From Tropicimonas sp. IMCC34043 (lineage in GTDB: Bacteria > Pseudomonadota > Alphaproteobacteria > Rhodobacterales > Rhodobacteraceae): DNA of 64,000 bases. The DNA lies in contig NZ_QMEK01000005.1 of NCBI RefSeq assembly GCF_003390845.1, positions 62,001 through 126,000 of the forward strand. Reading direction: 5' to 3'. The notes below the pieces were generated by a model. That model searched no databases and had not been told where the DNA came from. It saw only the letters and a program-made list of their open reading frames with translations. Shown one piece after another: positions 52,860 to 62,437 of the stretch. The position numbers and the translations under genes were made by a program. The stretch's first letter is position 1. Each line of letters begins with the position of its first letter.

Positions 52860-54079
52860 GACAGACAGGTCTCTCGCCCGGCCACCAGATCGGCCAGCAT
52901 CCGGCCGGTGCCGCAGGCTTGGGTCCAGCCGTTCGATCCGTGGCCGAGGTTGAGAAACAGGTTGGGCAGCCGGGTTCGTTCGACCCGTGACGCACCCTCG
53001 GGCGTCATGGGGCGAAAGCCGTGCCAGAACTCTGCGGTGGCAAAATCCGCCGCATCCGGGAACAGCGCCGCGACCCGGTCGCGCAGGCCATTCAGAACCG
53101 CAGGGCGCATCGAGGGATCGAACCCCGCCAGTTCGGCGACACCGGCGGCCCGCAACCGTTTCCCGAGACGGGTAACCATGACCTTGGAATGCTCGTCCAT
53201 CACGGACGAGCGCGGCGCCGCCTCGGTGTCGGTGATCTCGCAGGTCAGCGCATAACCCTTGACCGGATAGATTGGCAGCGACAGCCCGAGCGGCCGCAAC
53301 AGGCGATTGGCCCAGGGGCCGGTCGCCAGCACCACCGCGTCGGCCTCGATCCGGGTTGCGCCCGCCATGACGCCCGCAACCCGGTCGCCCTCGCGCAGCA
53401 CCGCGCTGACCGGGCTGTCGAACAGGAACCGGCAGCCGTGCGCCTCGGCCAGACGTGCCAGGTCGCGGCAGAACAGGTGGCAATCGCCGGTTTCGTCGGC
53501 GGGCAGGTGCAGCGCGCCGCTGAGGCTGACCGTCGAGCGCGCCAACGAAGGTTCAACCGCCAGCGCCTCGGCCGGAGTCAGCAGGCGATGCGGAACGCCA
53601 AGGTCCTGCAGGATGTGCGCGGCGCGCGCGCCGCCGGCCGCTTCCTCGTCGGTGCAGAAGATCTGCAGGATGCCGCCGGTGCCGTCGTCATAGCGGATCC
53701 CGGTTTCGGCGCGCAGGTCTACCAGACATGCCTTGCTGAAATGCGCGACCCGCTGCATCTGCGTCTTGTTGGCGGCATAGCGTTCGGACGTGCAGTTGCG
53801 CGTGAACCGGGCCAGCCAGGCCCATTGCGCGGCATCGAGGCGGGGGCGGATCTTCAACGGGGCATTTTCGCGAAACAACCAGCCAAGCGCCTTAAGCGGC
53901 ATCCCGGGCGCGGCCCAGGGACCGGCGAACCCGGGGCAGATCCCGCCCGCATTGCCAAAGCTTGTTTCCAGCGCGACGCCTTCGCGCGCCTCGATCACCG
54001 TCACCTCGTGGCCGTCGCGGGTCAGATACCAGGCACTGGTGACACCGACGACACCGGCCCCGATCACGATCACATGCAT
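52856..54079 (-). CDS. FAD-dependent D-amino acid dehydrogenase (DadA family)
   Basis: 407 residues from the ATG at 54079 with GAGG six bases upstream. The FAD fold starts at once: [17 protein letters not shown], then [20 protein letters not shown]. Other DadA blocks are [12 protein letters not shown] and [14 protein letters not shown] with [16 protein letters not shown]. The enzyme oxidises a D-amino acid or a cyclic imino acid such as D-hydroxyproline to the imino/keto acid and passes electrons to the quinone pool. It is the last gene of the seven-gene TRAP operon. The substrate is unknown, and no racemase gene is nearby. Confidence 0.9.
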   Translation of the reverse strand: MHVIVIGAGVVGVTSAWYLTRDGHEVTVIEAREGVALETSFGNAGGICPGFAGPWAAPGMPLKALGWLFRENAPLKIRPRLDAAQWAWLARFTRNCTSERYAANKTQMQRVAHFSKACLVDLRAETGIRYDDGTGGILQIFCTDEEAAGGARAAHILQDLGVPHRLLTPAEALAVEPSLARSTVSLSGALHLPADETGDCHLFCRDLARLAEAHGCRFLFDSPVSAVLREGDRVAGVMAGATRIEADAVVLATGPWANRLLRPLGLSLPIYPVKGYALTCEITDTEAAPRSSVMDEHSKVMVTRLGKRLRAAGVAELAGFDPSMRPAVLNGLRDRVAALFPDAADFATAEFWHGFRPMTPEGASRVERTRLPNLFLNLGHGSNGWTQACGTGRMLADLVAGRETCLS

Positions 54080-54086
54080 GGCGGCC

Positions 54087-54866
54087 TCAATAGGTTCCGG
54101 GATAACCGCCGCCATCGACCAGGATGTTCTGGCCGGTGACGAAGCCCGAGTGGTTGCTGCAGAGAAAGGCAAACCAGGCGCCGATTTCCTCGGTCCGGCC
54201 AAAGCGTCGGGCGGGGTTGGCGGCGGCGCGGCGCTGCCAGATCTCGTCGAAGCCCGGGCCGTCCGGGGTGACCATGGCGGCAAGGTGTTCGCGCTGCGCG
54301 TCGCTGTCGATGATGCCGGGCAGCAGGTTGTTGATCGTGACGCCCGACTGGATGGTCTGGCGGGAAAGTCCGGCGGTGAAGCCCACCAGCCCCGAACGCG
54401 CGCCATTCGACAGCCCCAGTTCCAGCTGCGGGATCTTCACGCTGCGCGAGACGATGTTGACGATGCGGCCAAAACCGCGCGCCATCATGCCGTCAACGGT
54501 TGCGCGCATCATCAGGATCGGCGGCAGCATCATCAGATCGACGGCCGCAATCCATTCGTCCCGGCCCCAGTCGCGAAAGTCGCCCGGCGCCATGCCGCCC
54601 GCGTTGTTAAGCAGGATGTCGGGGTCAGGACAAGCCGCAAGGACGGCGGCGCGCCCCGCCTCGGTCGTGATGTCGGCCACGACCGGCGTGACGCTGCGCC
54701 CGGTCTCGGCCCGGATCGCCGCGGCCGTCGCCATCAAGGGCCCCTCGGTGCGGGCGGCGATGGTGACGTCGACGCCCTCGCGCGCGATCGCCATGGCGCA
54801 GGCCCGGCCCATGCCCTTGCTGGCGCCGGTCAGCAGCGCCTTTCGGCCGTCGATACCCAGATCCAT
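54087..54866 (-). CDS. SDR-family oxidoreductase with altered active site
   Basis: 259 residues, classical SDR length. The cofactor motif TGASKGMG (13-20) and NNAGG (87-91) are intact and catalytic Ser is S140 (NIVS). The expected Tyr-x3-Lys is SNGAR at 153-157, so both Tyr and Lys are replaced (Ser 153, Arg 157). Such divergent SDRs exist and may use another mechanism or have lost redox activity. The ATG overlaps the molybdoenzyme stop by one base, and DadA follows after 7 bases, so all act in one pathway. Substrate unknown. Confidence 0.9.
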   Translation of the reverse strand: MDLGIDGRKALLTGASKGMGRACAMAIAREGVDVTIAARTEGPLMATAAAIRAETGRSVTPVVADITTEAGRAAVLAACPDPDILLNNAGGMAPGDFRDWGRDEWIAAVDLMMLPPILMMRATVDGMMARGFGRIVNIVSRSVKIPQLELGLSNGARSGLVGFTAGLSRQTIQSGVTINNLLPGIIDSDAQREHLAAMVTPDGPGFDEIWQRRAAANPARRFGRTEEIGAWFAFLCSNHSGFVTGQNILVDGGGYPGTY

Positions 54867-57127
54867 CAGATGGTTCCTTCCAGTTCCTCGGCGGTCGTGG
54901 CGCCAAGCGGTTCGATCCGCACCAGCGCGCTCAGCGCCGCACAGGCCTGCCCGAGACGCGATGTCCGGCGATCCGAGGTCAGCACATTGGGGTTGCCGTT
55001 GCGTTCGATGCCGGTCGCGGGGTCGGGTTCATACCAGGCACCCGTCGCCATGACGACCACGCCCTGCCGCAGCGTCGGGTCGATCCGGGCTGTGGCACGG
55101 CAGGCGCCGCGGGCATTCTGGAGGCGCGTCATGGCGCCTTCGGCGATGCCGCGCAGGCGTGCATCCTCGGGGTTGATGTGTACCGCGCCCGGCAGCGGAT
55201 GGGATCCGGCCGGCCAAATCTGGCTGTGAAGCTGCCTGGCGGGCTGGTTGGTGACAAGGTGCAACTCGTCCTGCTGGGCCGCACCCAGCCATTCCGCCGG
55301 CTCCAGCCAGACCGGATGCGGCGGGCAATCGGCATAGCCGAACCCGGCGACGGTCTCGGAAAACAGCTCGATCCGCCCCGACGGCGTGCGCAGCGGATTC
55401 TTGGCCGGATCCTCGCGGAATCTGTCCAGCAACACCTCGGGCGCCTCGGGCGGCGGAACCTTCCAGACACCGGCCTGCCAGAAGCTGTCGAACTCTGGCA
55501 CCTCGATGCCCTCGCGCGCGCCGCGTGCCTCGGTCTGGGTCCAGAGACGGCGCAGCCATCCGGCCTCGTCCAGCCCCTCGTCAAACGTCGCGCGACACCC
55601 CAGACGGTCGGCCAGCGCACAGAAGATGTCGAAATCGTTCCACGCATCGCCAAGCGGCTCGACCAGCTTCGGCATGGCAAGGATCGAGGGATCGCGCGAG
55701 GTGCCGCCCAGATCGTTGCGTTCAAGCGGCGTCGTTGCCGGCAGCACGATGTCGGCGCGCTGCGCGGTCGGGGTCCACCACGGCTCGTGCACGACGATGG
55801 TCTCGGGCCGGCGCCAGGCCTGCTCGACCATGCTCAGATCCTGGGCATGGTGAAACGGGTTGCCGCCCGCCCAATAGACCAGACGAATGTCGGGGAAGGT
55901 GATCCTGCGGCCGTCAAAGGCAATCTGGCGGCCGGGTTCCATCAGGGCCTCGGCAAAGCTCGCGACCGGCAGCGCCATGCCATTCGTGTTCGGCAGGCCC
56001 GGCAGCGCGGGAACGAAACCCTTGCGGCTGTCCGCGCCAACTGCGTTCATCGAGCCATAGCCAAAACAGAACCCGCCCCCCGGCAGGCCGATTTGCCCGA
56101 GCATCGCGGCGAGCGCAATCAACGCCCAGAACGGCTGTTCGCCGTGATCGGCGCGTTGCAGCGACCACGCGGCGGTCAGCATCACCCGGCCCCGCGCAAT
56201 TGCCTGCCACAGTGCCTGCAGGTCGGCCACCGGCACATCGGCGATCCCCGCCGCCCAGTCGAGCGTCTTTGGCTGGCCGTCGGTCTCGCCTTTCAGGTAG
56301 GCGAGGAAACGGTCATGACCGGTGGTATAGCGGGCAAGAAAGTCGCAGTCGGCACGGCCGGTTGCAACGGCCTGAAACGCCAGCGCCAGCATGATCGCGG
56401 TGTCCGACCCCGGTCGCGGCCGGATCAGATCGGCCTGCAGCCCCGGCGGGATGTCGTCGGCCATCGGCGAGATCACGATGAACCGGGTGCCGCGGGCCTG
56501 CGCGTCTGCAATCGCCTGCGGCATGTGATGGGCCCCTGCCCCGCCCGAGGTGACGCGCCAGTTCTTGGGGTTGAGCCCGCCGAAGGCCACGACGACATCG
56601 GTCTCGGCCGCGATTGTCTCCCACGACGTCGCGTCGCGGGCGACCGCATCGAAGTCGCCCAGCACGTGGGGCAGGATGGCCTGCGCGGCCCCCCAGCTGT
56701 AGTTGCCGATCTGGTCGGTGAATCCGCCCGCCGCGGCAAGGAACCGCCGCACCTGACTGCGGGCATGGTGAAACCGCCCCGCGCTCGACCAGCCATAGGA
56801 GCCGCCGAAGATGGCGTGCGGGCCGTGGTCGGTGTGAACGCGGGCAAGCTCGCCCGCAACCAGATCGAGCGCGGTGTCCCAGTCGACCGGGACCATCTCC
56901 TCGCGGCCCCGCCCTGCCCCGCCGGACCGGATGCCATGGTCGAGAAATCCCTTCCGGACATGCGGCGTGGTGATCCGGCTTTCGGAATAAAGCATCCTGG
57001 GCCAGGCGCCGATCATCTCGGGGTCCGCACCGCTGCCGGGCAGTGGACGGGTCTCGACCAGACGGCCGTCGCGGACGCGTGCCTCGAACGGGCCCCAATG
57101 GCAGAGAGAGATCGCGCGCCGGTCCAT
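54866..57127 (-). CDS. Molybdopterin oxidoreductase of the BisC/DMSO reductase type
   Basis: 753 residues. There is no signal peptide and no N-terminal Fe-S cysteine set, so it resembles cytoplasmic biotin or methionine sulfoxide reductase (BisC). The Mo-site block HAIFGGSYGWSSAGRFHHA (104-122) carries the family's serine ligand region, FGGLNPKNWRVTSGGAG binds the first guanine dinucleotide, and ADIVLPATTPLERND plus LVTNQPARQLHSQ are further cofactor blocks. It would reduce an S- or N-oxide with cytosolic electrons. It starts 4 bases after the DapA-like gene. Embedded in a catabolic TRAP operon it may process an imported oxidised compound. Confidence 0.9.
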   Translation of the reverse strand: MDRRAISLCHWGPFEARVRDGRLVETRPLPGSGADPEMIGAWPRMLYSESRITTPHVRKGFLDHGIRSGGAGRGREEMVPVDWDTALDLVAGELARVHTDHGPHAIFGGSYGWSSAGRFHHARSQVRRFLAAAGGFTDQIGNYSWGAAQAILPHVLGDFDAVARDATSWETIAAETDVVVAFGGLNPKNWRVTSGGAGAHHMPQAIADAQARGTRFIVISPMADDIPPGLQADLIRPRPGSDTAIMLALAFQAVATGRADCDFLARYTTGHDRFLAYLKGETDGQPKTLDWAAGIADVPVADLQALWQAIARGRVMLTAAWSLQRADHGEQPFWALIALAAMLGQIGLPGGGFCFGYGSMNAVGADSRKGFVPALPGLPNTNGMALPVASFAEALMEPGRQIAFDGRRITFPDIRLVYWAGGNPFHHAQDLSMVEQAWRRPETIVVHEPWWTPTAQRADIVLPATTPLERNDLGGTSRDPSILAMPKLVEPLGDAWNDFDIFCALADRLGCRATFDEGLDEAGWLRRLWTQTEARGAREGIEVPEFDSFWQAGVWKVPPPEAPEVLLDRFREDPAKNPLRTPSGRIELFSETVAGFGYADCPPHPVWLEPAEWLGAAQQDELHLVTNQPARQLHSQIWPAGSHPLPGAVHINPEDARLRGIAEGAMTRLQNARGACRATARIDPTLRQGVVVMATGAWYEPDPATGIERNGNPNVLTSDRRTSRLGQACAALSALVRIEPLGATTAEELEGTI

Positions 57128-57131
57128 GGCG

Positions 57132-58070
57132 CTATTCTGCGGCAGCGGACAGGCTGACAGACAGCCCGTATTTCTCGGCCAGACCGAGATCGGTGAAGGC
57201 CTGCAGGCCCTGCGCCATCACCTCGGCCGGCGCGGCACGCAGCGGCTTGCGCAGCGGCCCCGAGGGCAGACCGACCGCCCGCATCAGGGTCTTGATCGAA
57301 ACCGGGTTGATCGTCGAATAGGCGAAGTGCAGCATTGGCAGGTTCTTCAGCCAGGCCTCGCGGCAGGCAAAGGCATCCTCGCCGGTTTCCCAGGGCTTCG
57401 AGATCACCGCCATCTCCCGCGGGATGATGTTGCCGGTCATGTTCGCCGTGCCATGCCCGCCAAGCGCCATCGTCGGGATCACAAGGCCAAGGTTGGGCGA
57501 GCAGCAGCACATGATCGACATGTCGGGTTTCGCGGCACAGACCTGCGCCACCTGCCCCACCCGCGTGGTCGATTCCTTCAGCACCACCATGTTCGGATGC
57601 CGGGCCAGTTTCAGCAGGTCGGTCCAGTGCAGGTCGGTCTTCACCCGCGGCGGGTTATTGTAGAACCCCATCGCCAGATCGGTGCTGTCGAGCACCTCGA
57701 ACGCATAGTCGGTGATCGAGGCATTGTCGGCACAGATATAGGCGGGCGCTGCCAGGATCGCACCATCCGCACCCTCGGCCCAGGCATGGCGGGCATAGGC
57801 GATCGTGGTCTCGGTGTTGTTGCCGGTGATGCCATAGTACATCTGCATCTTGCCCGGCTTCATCTTTACCGTCTCGGTGATGATCTTGCGGCGCTCCTCG
57901 GGCGACAGCATCGAAACCTCGCCGGTCGAGCCCATGATCAGCACCGCGTCGGTGCCGTTTTCCGCGTGCCAGTTCAGCAGCGTGCGGAAACCTTCATAGT
58001 CGATGCTGCCGTTGGCATTCATCGGGGTGACGAGGGCAACGAAGGAGCCTGTGGGTTTGATATGGGCCAT
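57132..58070 (-). CDS. DapA-family pyruvate-type lyase/aldolase
   Basis: 312 residues from the ATG at 58070 (GGAGG upstream). A TIM-barrel class I lyase: GSTGE (47-51) binds the keto-acid carboxylate, Y137 (FYNNP) and Schiff-base K165 (VVLKEST) are intact. Genuine DapA is usually encoded among housekeeping genes; here a TRAP importer and a DadA-like enzyme suggest a catabolic member, for example a deaminase of 1-pyrroline-4-hydroxy-2-carboxylate or a sugar-acid aldolase. No partner semialdehyde dehydrogenase is present, so the exact reaction stays open. Confidence 0.88.
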   Translation of the reverse strand: MAHIKPTGSFVALVTPMNANGSIDYEGFRTLLNWHAENGTDAVLIMGSTGEVSMLSPEERRKIITETVKMKPGKMQMYYGITGNNTETTIAYARHAWAEGADGAILAAPAYICADNASITDYAFEVLDSTDLAMGFYNNPPRVKTDLHWTDLLKLARHPNMVVLKESTTRVGQVAQVCAAKPDMSIMCCCSPNLGLVIPTMALGGHGTANMTGNIIPREMAVISKPWETGEDAFACREAWLKNLPMLHFAYSTINPVSIKTLMRAVGLPSGPLRKPLRAAPAEVMAQGLQAFTDLGLAEKYGLSVSLSAAAE

Positions 58071-58088
58071 GTGGATGTCCTCCATGTG

Positions 58089-59378
58089 TCAGAAGAGTTC
58101 GGGGACCAGCAGCTTCGGCAGGCCCAGGACGATGTCGGGAAATACGATCGACAGGATCGCGACCAGAATGGTCAGCCCGCAGATCGGTGCGGCGGCCAGC
58201 ATGGAGCGGCCGAGCGGCGCGCCGGCGATCTGCGAGGCGATCAGCAGACAGATCCCGTAGGGCGGCGTGACAAGGCCGACAGACAGAACGATGGTCGACA
58301 GCACACCCATGTGGATCGGGTTCATGCCCGCCGTGTCGCCAAGCGCCTGGATGATCGGCAGGAAGATCAGCGTGGCCGAGAGCGGGTTCAGCACCATGCC
58401 GACAAGCAGCAAAAAGCCGATCAACAGCAGCATGATCAGAAACCCGTTCGAGGTGACGCCGAGGATGAAATCGACGACGATCTTCGAGGCACCGAGATAG
58501 GCGATCAGCCAGCCGAAGATGCCGGCACCCGCGACGGTGAACATGGGGATCGCGAAATCGACCACGGCATCGGCCAGAAGTTTCGGCAGAGTGCGCAGCG
58601 CGATGTCGCGATAGACGACCAGCGACAGGAACAACGCCCAGAGGACTGCCGCAATCGCGCCTTCGGTCGGGGTGAAGAAGCCGCCGACGATGCCGCCCAG
58701 AACGATCACAGGGATCATCAGCGCGGGTGCCCCGCGTACCAGTACACGACCCGCGACGCGCATTCCCGGAAACGGGTTGGCCGGATAGCCGTAGTGCAGC
58801 GCCAGCACGTAGGTATAGGCCATCATGAACAGCCCGATCAGAAGGCCCGGCACGACGCCGCCCACGAACAGCGCCCCGATCGAGACATTGCCGAAGGCGC
58901 CATAGATGATGAGGATGATCGAGGGCGGAATGATCACGCCAAGCGTCGAGGATGCGGCGGTCAGCGCGGCGGCAAAGGGCGCGGGATAGCCTGCCTTCTT
59001 CATCGCCGGAATCAGGATCGAACCGACGCTGGCGGTATCGGCCGCGGCCGACCCCGAGAGGCTTGCAAACACCATCGAGACGAAGACGTTGACGTGTCCC
59101 AGCCCGCCGCGGACATGGCCCACGGTGGCATCCGCAACCTCGAGCAACCGATTGGTGATCGACCCGGCGTTCAGGATCCGCCCCAGCAGCATGAAGAACG
59201 GCACGGCAAGCAGCGTGAAGCTGTCGATCCCGGCATACATCTGGTTCACGACCGAGATCAGCGGCAGGTCCTGTAGCAGCATGACGAAGGCCGAGGACAG
59301 GATCAGCGAGAAGCCGATGTTGACCCTTAGCGCGATCAGCACGAAGAAGCTGAGAAGCAGTGTGACGAGAGGGTTCAT
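58089..59378 (-). CDS. TRAP transporter large permease (DctM type)
   Basis: 429 residues with about 12 spans. DctM hallmarks: LLAVPFFMLLGRILNAGSI, SGSAAADTASVGSILIPAM, TLGVIIPPSIILIIYG and the C-terminal VGLVTPPYGICLLIAS. Its ATG overlaps the small-subunit TGA by four bases, and the DapA-like gene starts 18 bases after its stop. With the DctQ and DctP subunits it imports the unknown substrate of this operon in exchange with the Na+ gradient. Confidence 0.94.
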   Translation of the reverse strand: MNPLVTLLLSFFVLIALRVNIGFSLILSSAFVMLLQDLPLISVVNQMYAGIDSFTLLAVPFFMLLGRILNAGSITNRLLEVADATVGHVRGGLGHVNVFVSMVFASLSGSAAADTASVGSILIPAMKKAGYPAPFAAALTAASSTLGVIIPPSIILIIYGAFGNVSIGALFVGGVVPGLLIGLFMMAYTYVLALHYGYPANPFPGMRVAGRVLVRGAPALMIPVIVLGGIVGGFFTPTEGAIAAVLWALFLSLVVYRDIALRTLPKLLADAVVDFAIPMFTVAGAGIFGWLIAYLGASKIVVDFILGVTSNGFLIMLLLIGFLLLVGMVLNPLSATLIFLPIIQALGDTAGMNPIHMGVLSTIVLSVGLVTPPYGICLLIASQIAGAPLGRSMLAAAPICGLTILVAILSIVFPDIVLGLPKLLVPELF

Positions 59379-59845
59379 GACGGTCTCCGTGCCGCGAAAT
59401 CGGCCAGCATCTCGACCAGATAGAGCGCCATCAGCGCGCCCGAGACCGGCATCGGAAGGAACATCCAGAACCGGGAGATCCCCAGTGACTGGACCTGCGC
59501 CGTGGCGCGGACCTGCGCCAGTTCCCAGCCATAGCGCACCAGCATCCAGGCGACGCAGGCACCGGCGGCAAGGCTGATTGCCTCGACCGCAATGGCCACG
59601 GCCGGACGGTCGGTGGGCAGCAGGTCGACGTCATAATGCGCGCCGGTGCGCAACCCTGCCGCAGCCCCGACAAAGATCAGCCAGGCGAACAGCAGTTGGG
59701 CCAGATCGCCGGTCCATATCATCGGCGCGTGCAGGATGTTCCGGGCAATCACCTGCAGCGCCACCGTTGCAATCAGCGCTGCAAAGGCCGTCCACATGGC
59801 AAGGTGCACGACCGACGTCACCCGGTCGCAAAGGCGGTTCAGCAT
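59375..59845 (-). CDS. TRAP transporter small permease (DctQ type)
   Basis: 156 residues with four membrane spans. Typical DctQ elements: VIARNILHAPMIWTGDLAQLLFAW (in the second span region) and LRTGAHYDVDLL, containing the conserved His. The ribosome site is weak, and the gene begins 52 bases after the binding-protein stop behind a strong hairpin, so its yield is probably much below that of the binding protein. Confidence 0.9.
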   Translation of the reverse strand: MLNRLCDRVTSVVHLAMWTAFAALIATVALQVIARNILHAPMIWTGDLAQLLFAWLIFVGAAAGLRTGAHYDVDLLPTDRPAVAIAVEAISLAAGACVAWMLVRYGWELAQVRATAQVQSLGISRFWMFLPMPVSGALMALYLVEMLADFAARRPS

Positions 59846-59864
59846 TTTCGGGTCCGTTCGGTGC

Positions 59865-59886
59865 CCGCCCCGGCGATGCGGGGCGG
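59865..59886 (-). promoter_or_regulatory. Perfect stem-loop between DctP and DctQ genes
   Basis: CCGCCCCG (59865-59872) pairs with CGGGGCGG (59879-59886) across a 6-base loop, in the 52-base gap between binding-protein stop and small-permease start. No T-run. Confidence 0.6.
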
Positions 59887-59897
59887 TGGGGACAGGA

Positions 59898-60893
59898 TCA
59901 CTGCTTGAGCAGCTCGTATTCCTCGGTCAGGTCGAGCTCTTCGGCAAGCTGCACCTGGATCGGCGCCACAACCTCGATGAAAGGTGCCTTGTCGGGGCGG
60001 GTCACCTTCACCCCATGCTCGGACTGCAGCGACTCGACCAGCGCCGCGTCATAGTCCTTGGCCTTCTCGACGCCATAGGCATTGGCCGTGACGGCCGCGT
60101 CCTGCACGATCTTCTGAAGGTTCTCCGGCAGCTTCTTCCAGCTGCGTTCCGACATCGACGTGTGGTTGATCTGGATCGTATGCTCGGTCAGCGCCAGGTT
60201 CGGGGCGACCTCATACAGCTTCGATCCGGTATAACCGGGCAGCGAGCTTTCCATCGCCTCGGCAACGCCGGTCTGCATGGCGGCATAGAGCTCGCCCCAA
60301 GCGACCGTCACCGGCAGCATCCCGAAGGCCGACCAGGTCTTGGCATCCATCGGCGAAGGCGGCGTCCGCATCTTCAACCCCGACAGATCGGCCGGCCCGT
60401 TTACCGCGACCTCGGCCGTCGCCATGTTGCGCGTCCCGGAGGCACCGAGGGCGAGCAGCTTCATGCCGACGCCGCGGTCGGCATAGATCTGTTCGAAATG
60501 CGCCTGAACCGGGGTGCCGGGACCGACCTTGGCCAGCGCCTCGTCCATGCTGGAAAACAGGTACGGCATGGTGAAGATCGAGAACTCGGGGATCTGCTGG
60601 GCCGCGTTCGAGGTTGTCGAGATCATCAGGTCGATGGTGCCAAAGCCCATCTCGCCGATCACCGCCGGGTCCTGGCCAAGCTGGCCCGAGTCAAAGATCG
60701 CGACCTCGATGCGTCCGTCGCTTTTCGCCTCGATCTCTTCCTTCATGGCGACCGCCATGTCGTTATAGGGATGGGGCGACTTGACGAGGGTGTGCAGCCG
60801 CAGCGTGTAGTCGGCAGCCTGCGCCGTGCCCGCCGCGGCAAGCGCCATCCATCCGGTCGTGACCACAAGGGCGGTGCGTCGGGTGAGTTTCAT
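59898..60893 (-). CDS. TRAP transporter solute-binding protein (DctP type)
   Basis: 331 residues from the ATG at 60893 (AGGGAAG upstream). A signal peptide (KLTRRTALVVTTGWMALAAAGTAQA) with twin arginines could be Sec or Tat. The mature protein has the DctP fold: LRLHTLVKSPHPYNDMAV, GRIEVAIFDSGQLGQDP, MRTPPSPMDAKTWSAFG with the carboxylate-binding Arg, and VAWGELYAAMQTGVAEAMES. It is the first gene of the seven-gene operon. It resembles receptors of organic acids; its ligand would define the pathway. Confidence 0.92.
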   Translation of the reverse strand: MKLTRRTALVVTTGWMALAAAGTAQAADYTLRLHTLVKSPHPYNDMAVAMKEEIEAKSDGRIEVAIFDSGQLGQDPAVIGEMGFGTIDLMISTTSNAAQQIPEFSIFTMPYLFSSMDEALAKVGPGTPVQAHFEQIYADRGVGMKLLALGASGTRNMATAEVAVNGPADLSGLKMRTPPSPMDAKTWSAFGMLPVTVAWGELYAAMQTGVAEAMESSLPGYTGSKLYEVAPNLALTEHTIQINHTSMSERSWKKLPENLQKIVQDAAVTANAYGVEKAKDYDAALVESLQSEHGVKVTRPDKAPFIEVVAPIQVQLAEELDLTEEYELLKQ

Positions 60894-60989
60894 CGCGGAC
60901 TTCCCTGTTGTTTCGATCTGCTCCAAGCAACCTTGCCGTGCAGGTATATCAAGTCAAATACAAAGATCCGACGAGATCATGCGAGAATG

Positions 60990-61895
60990 TTATGACACCC
61001 GCTGCCCGTAATGTGGCCGCAGCGCAAGGGTCGCCAGCAGTTCGTCAAGAAACCCGGCCGCGGCGCGCGACAGCGGCACATCGACGGATTTCATGATCTG
61101 GAACTCGAACGGGATCGCCGGAGCGAAGGGAACGACCCGCAGCGCCTCGCCGAAGATGCCGGGCGTGATCGGATCGACAATGGCGATCCCGACCCCGAGG
61201 GCGGCCATCCCGCAGGCCGAATAGGACGGCTGGGTTTCTGCCACCACCCGCGGGGTCACCGCGGCCTCGGCAAAGCGCTGGGTCATGTAGCTGTAGGTCA
61301 GGGTCCGGTAGTTCAGCACCACCATCGGCTCGTCCGCCAGATCCCGAGGGGTCAGGACCTCGCGCCGGGCCAGCGGGTGGTCGGGGGCCATGGCACAGAC
61401 GCAATCGGTCTGAAAGGCCGCCAGAACGTCGACATCCTGCCGCTGCGGCGAGGTTTGCGCGACGCCAAGGTCGATCTGGCGCGAGGCGAGCAGATCGAGG
61501 ATCCTTGGCGAGGTATGCACATCGTGGGTGACGCCGATCCCGGAATGTCGGTCGACAAAGCGCTTGATGGTTCGTGGCATGATCTCGAAGCTGACCATCG
61601 GCATCGAGGCAACGCGAAAGGTCGCGCGATGCAGGTTGCGGATCTCTTCGGCCACCTGACCGAGCCGGTCGAGGCCGTAGAACATCCGCTCGACCTCCTG
61701 AAAGAACTCATAGGCCTCGGGCGTCGGCTGCACCTTGCCGCCCGGGCGCAGCAAAAGGCGGAACCCGATGGAGGTTTCGAGATCCGCAAGCAGACGGCTG
61801 ACCGCAGGCTGCGACACGCTGAGCGCATTGGCCGCCGCGGTGATCGAGCCATGACGCATCACCATGCGAAAGGCGTTGATCTGCTTCTGGTTCAC
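60990..61895 (-). CDS. LysR-family transcriptional regulator
   Basis: 301 residues. The N-terminal helix-turn-helix (about 1-60; GSITAAANALSVSQPAVSRL) is followed by a LysR effector domain (about 90-295). It is transcribed in the same direction as the TRAP operon, ending 97 bases before the DctP start, which is less usual than the divergent LysR arrangement. It probably activates that operon. Upstream of it lies a 540-base region without a clear gene. Confidence 0.92.
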   Translation of the reverse strand: MNQKQINAFRMVMRHGSITAAANALSVSQPAVSRLLADLETSIGFRLLLRPGGKVQPTPEAYEFFQEVERMFYGLDRLGQVAEEIRNLHRATFRVASMPMVSFEIMPRTIKRFVDRHSGIGVTHDVHTSPRILDLLASRQIDLGVAQTSPQRQDVDVLAAFQTDCVCAMAPDHPLARREVLTPRDLADEPMVVLNYRTLTYSYMTQRFAEAAVTPRVVAETQPSYSACGMAALGVGIAIVDPITPGIFGEALRVVPFAPAIPFEFQIMKSVDVPLSRAAAGFLDELLATLALRPHYGQRVS

Positions 61896-62437
61896 GCGGT
61901 GCCCTTCCTGTTGCCCCTGAACCCAACCATCTTTCTAGACATACCCCCCCGGCGCGTCGTCGCCGTGCCTTTCGGAAAGCGGACAGCGCCGGTCCGCACA
62001 ATTTCAGGTTCCCTTGAGCGGGTCTGCAATGGCCCGATCCGACCTTGCGCAACTTTTGGACGGCACGCCAACGAAAGCTCGCAGGGCTTGGGCACAGCCG
62101 GTCAAACAGCCCTGTTTCCGTGATGTTTTTGGCGCAAAAGGGCCGCAAATCCACGATGGAACCTGTGATCCAATTGCTCCAATGGGATCGGCGCTCCACA
62201 ATTGTTGCGCAGCAGCAGGACGCTCACCGAGACGACGCCTTTGGCGCAGATTTTGCCCGAAGGCTCGCCGACGGTCTGGACACCGGCTGCTTTTCGAACG
62301 GCTGAGACGCATCCCCAAGGCGATGCCGGAGGGTTGGCAGGGACAAAGTCGGCAACAGAGCCGACTGGAAGCGACCTTCGGGTCCAAGGATAACGGCCTG
62401 GTGACACGATCACCGAGCAAGACGCGGAGACCTGCGG
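61896..62437. other. 542-base region without a convincing gene
   Basis: Between the LysR gene (minus) and the DUF3302 gene (plus). Open frames exist on both strands but none looks protein-like. Two structured sites are visible: AAACAG-CC-CTGTTT at 62104-62117, a 14-bp inverted repeat, and the hairpin GTCGGC-AACAGA-GCCGAC at 62348-62365, 73 bases before the yiaW-like start. The region could hold promoters or a small RNA; I cannot name one. Confidence 0.5.

Noticed and set aside
52856-54406. D-amino acid dehydrogenase starting at 54406
   Set aside because: The first 109 residues overlap the SDR gene and have shadow-like composition; the FAD motif begins immediately after the ATG at 54079, which has a ribosome site.
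52856-60893. Classical hydroxyproline degradation operon
   Set aside because: TRAP, DadA-like and DapA-like genes would fit, but the epimerase and the ketoglutarate semialdehyde dehydrogenase are missing and a molybdoenzyme and SDR are unexplained.
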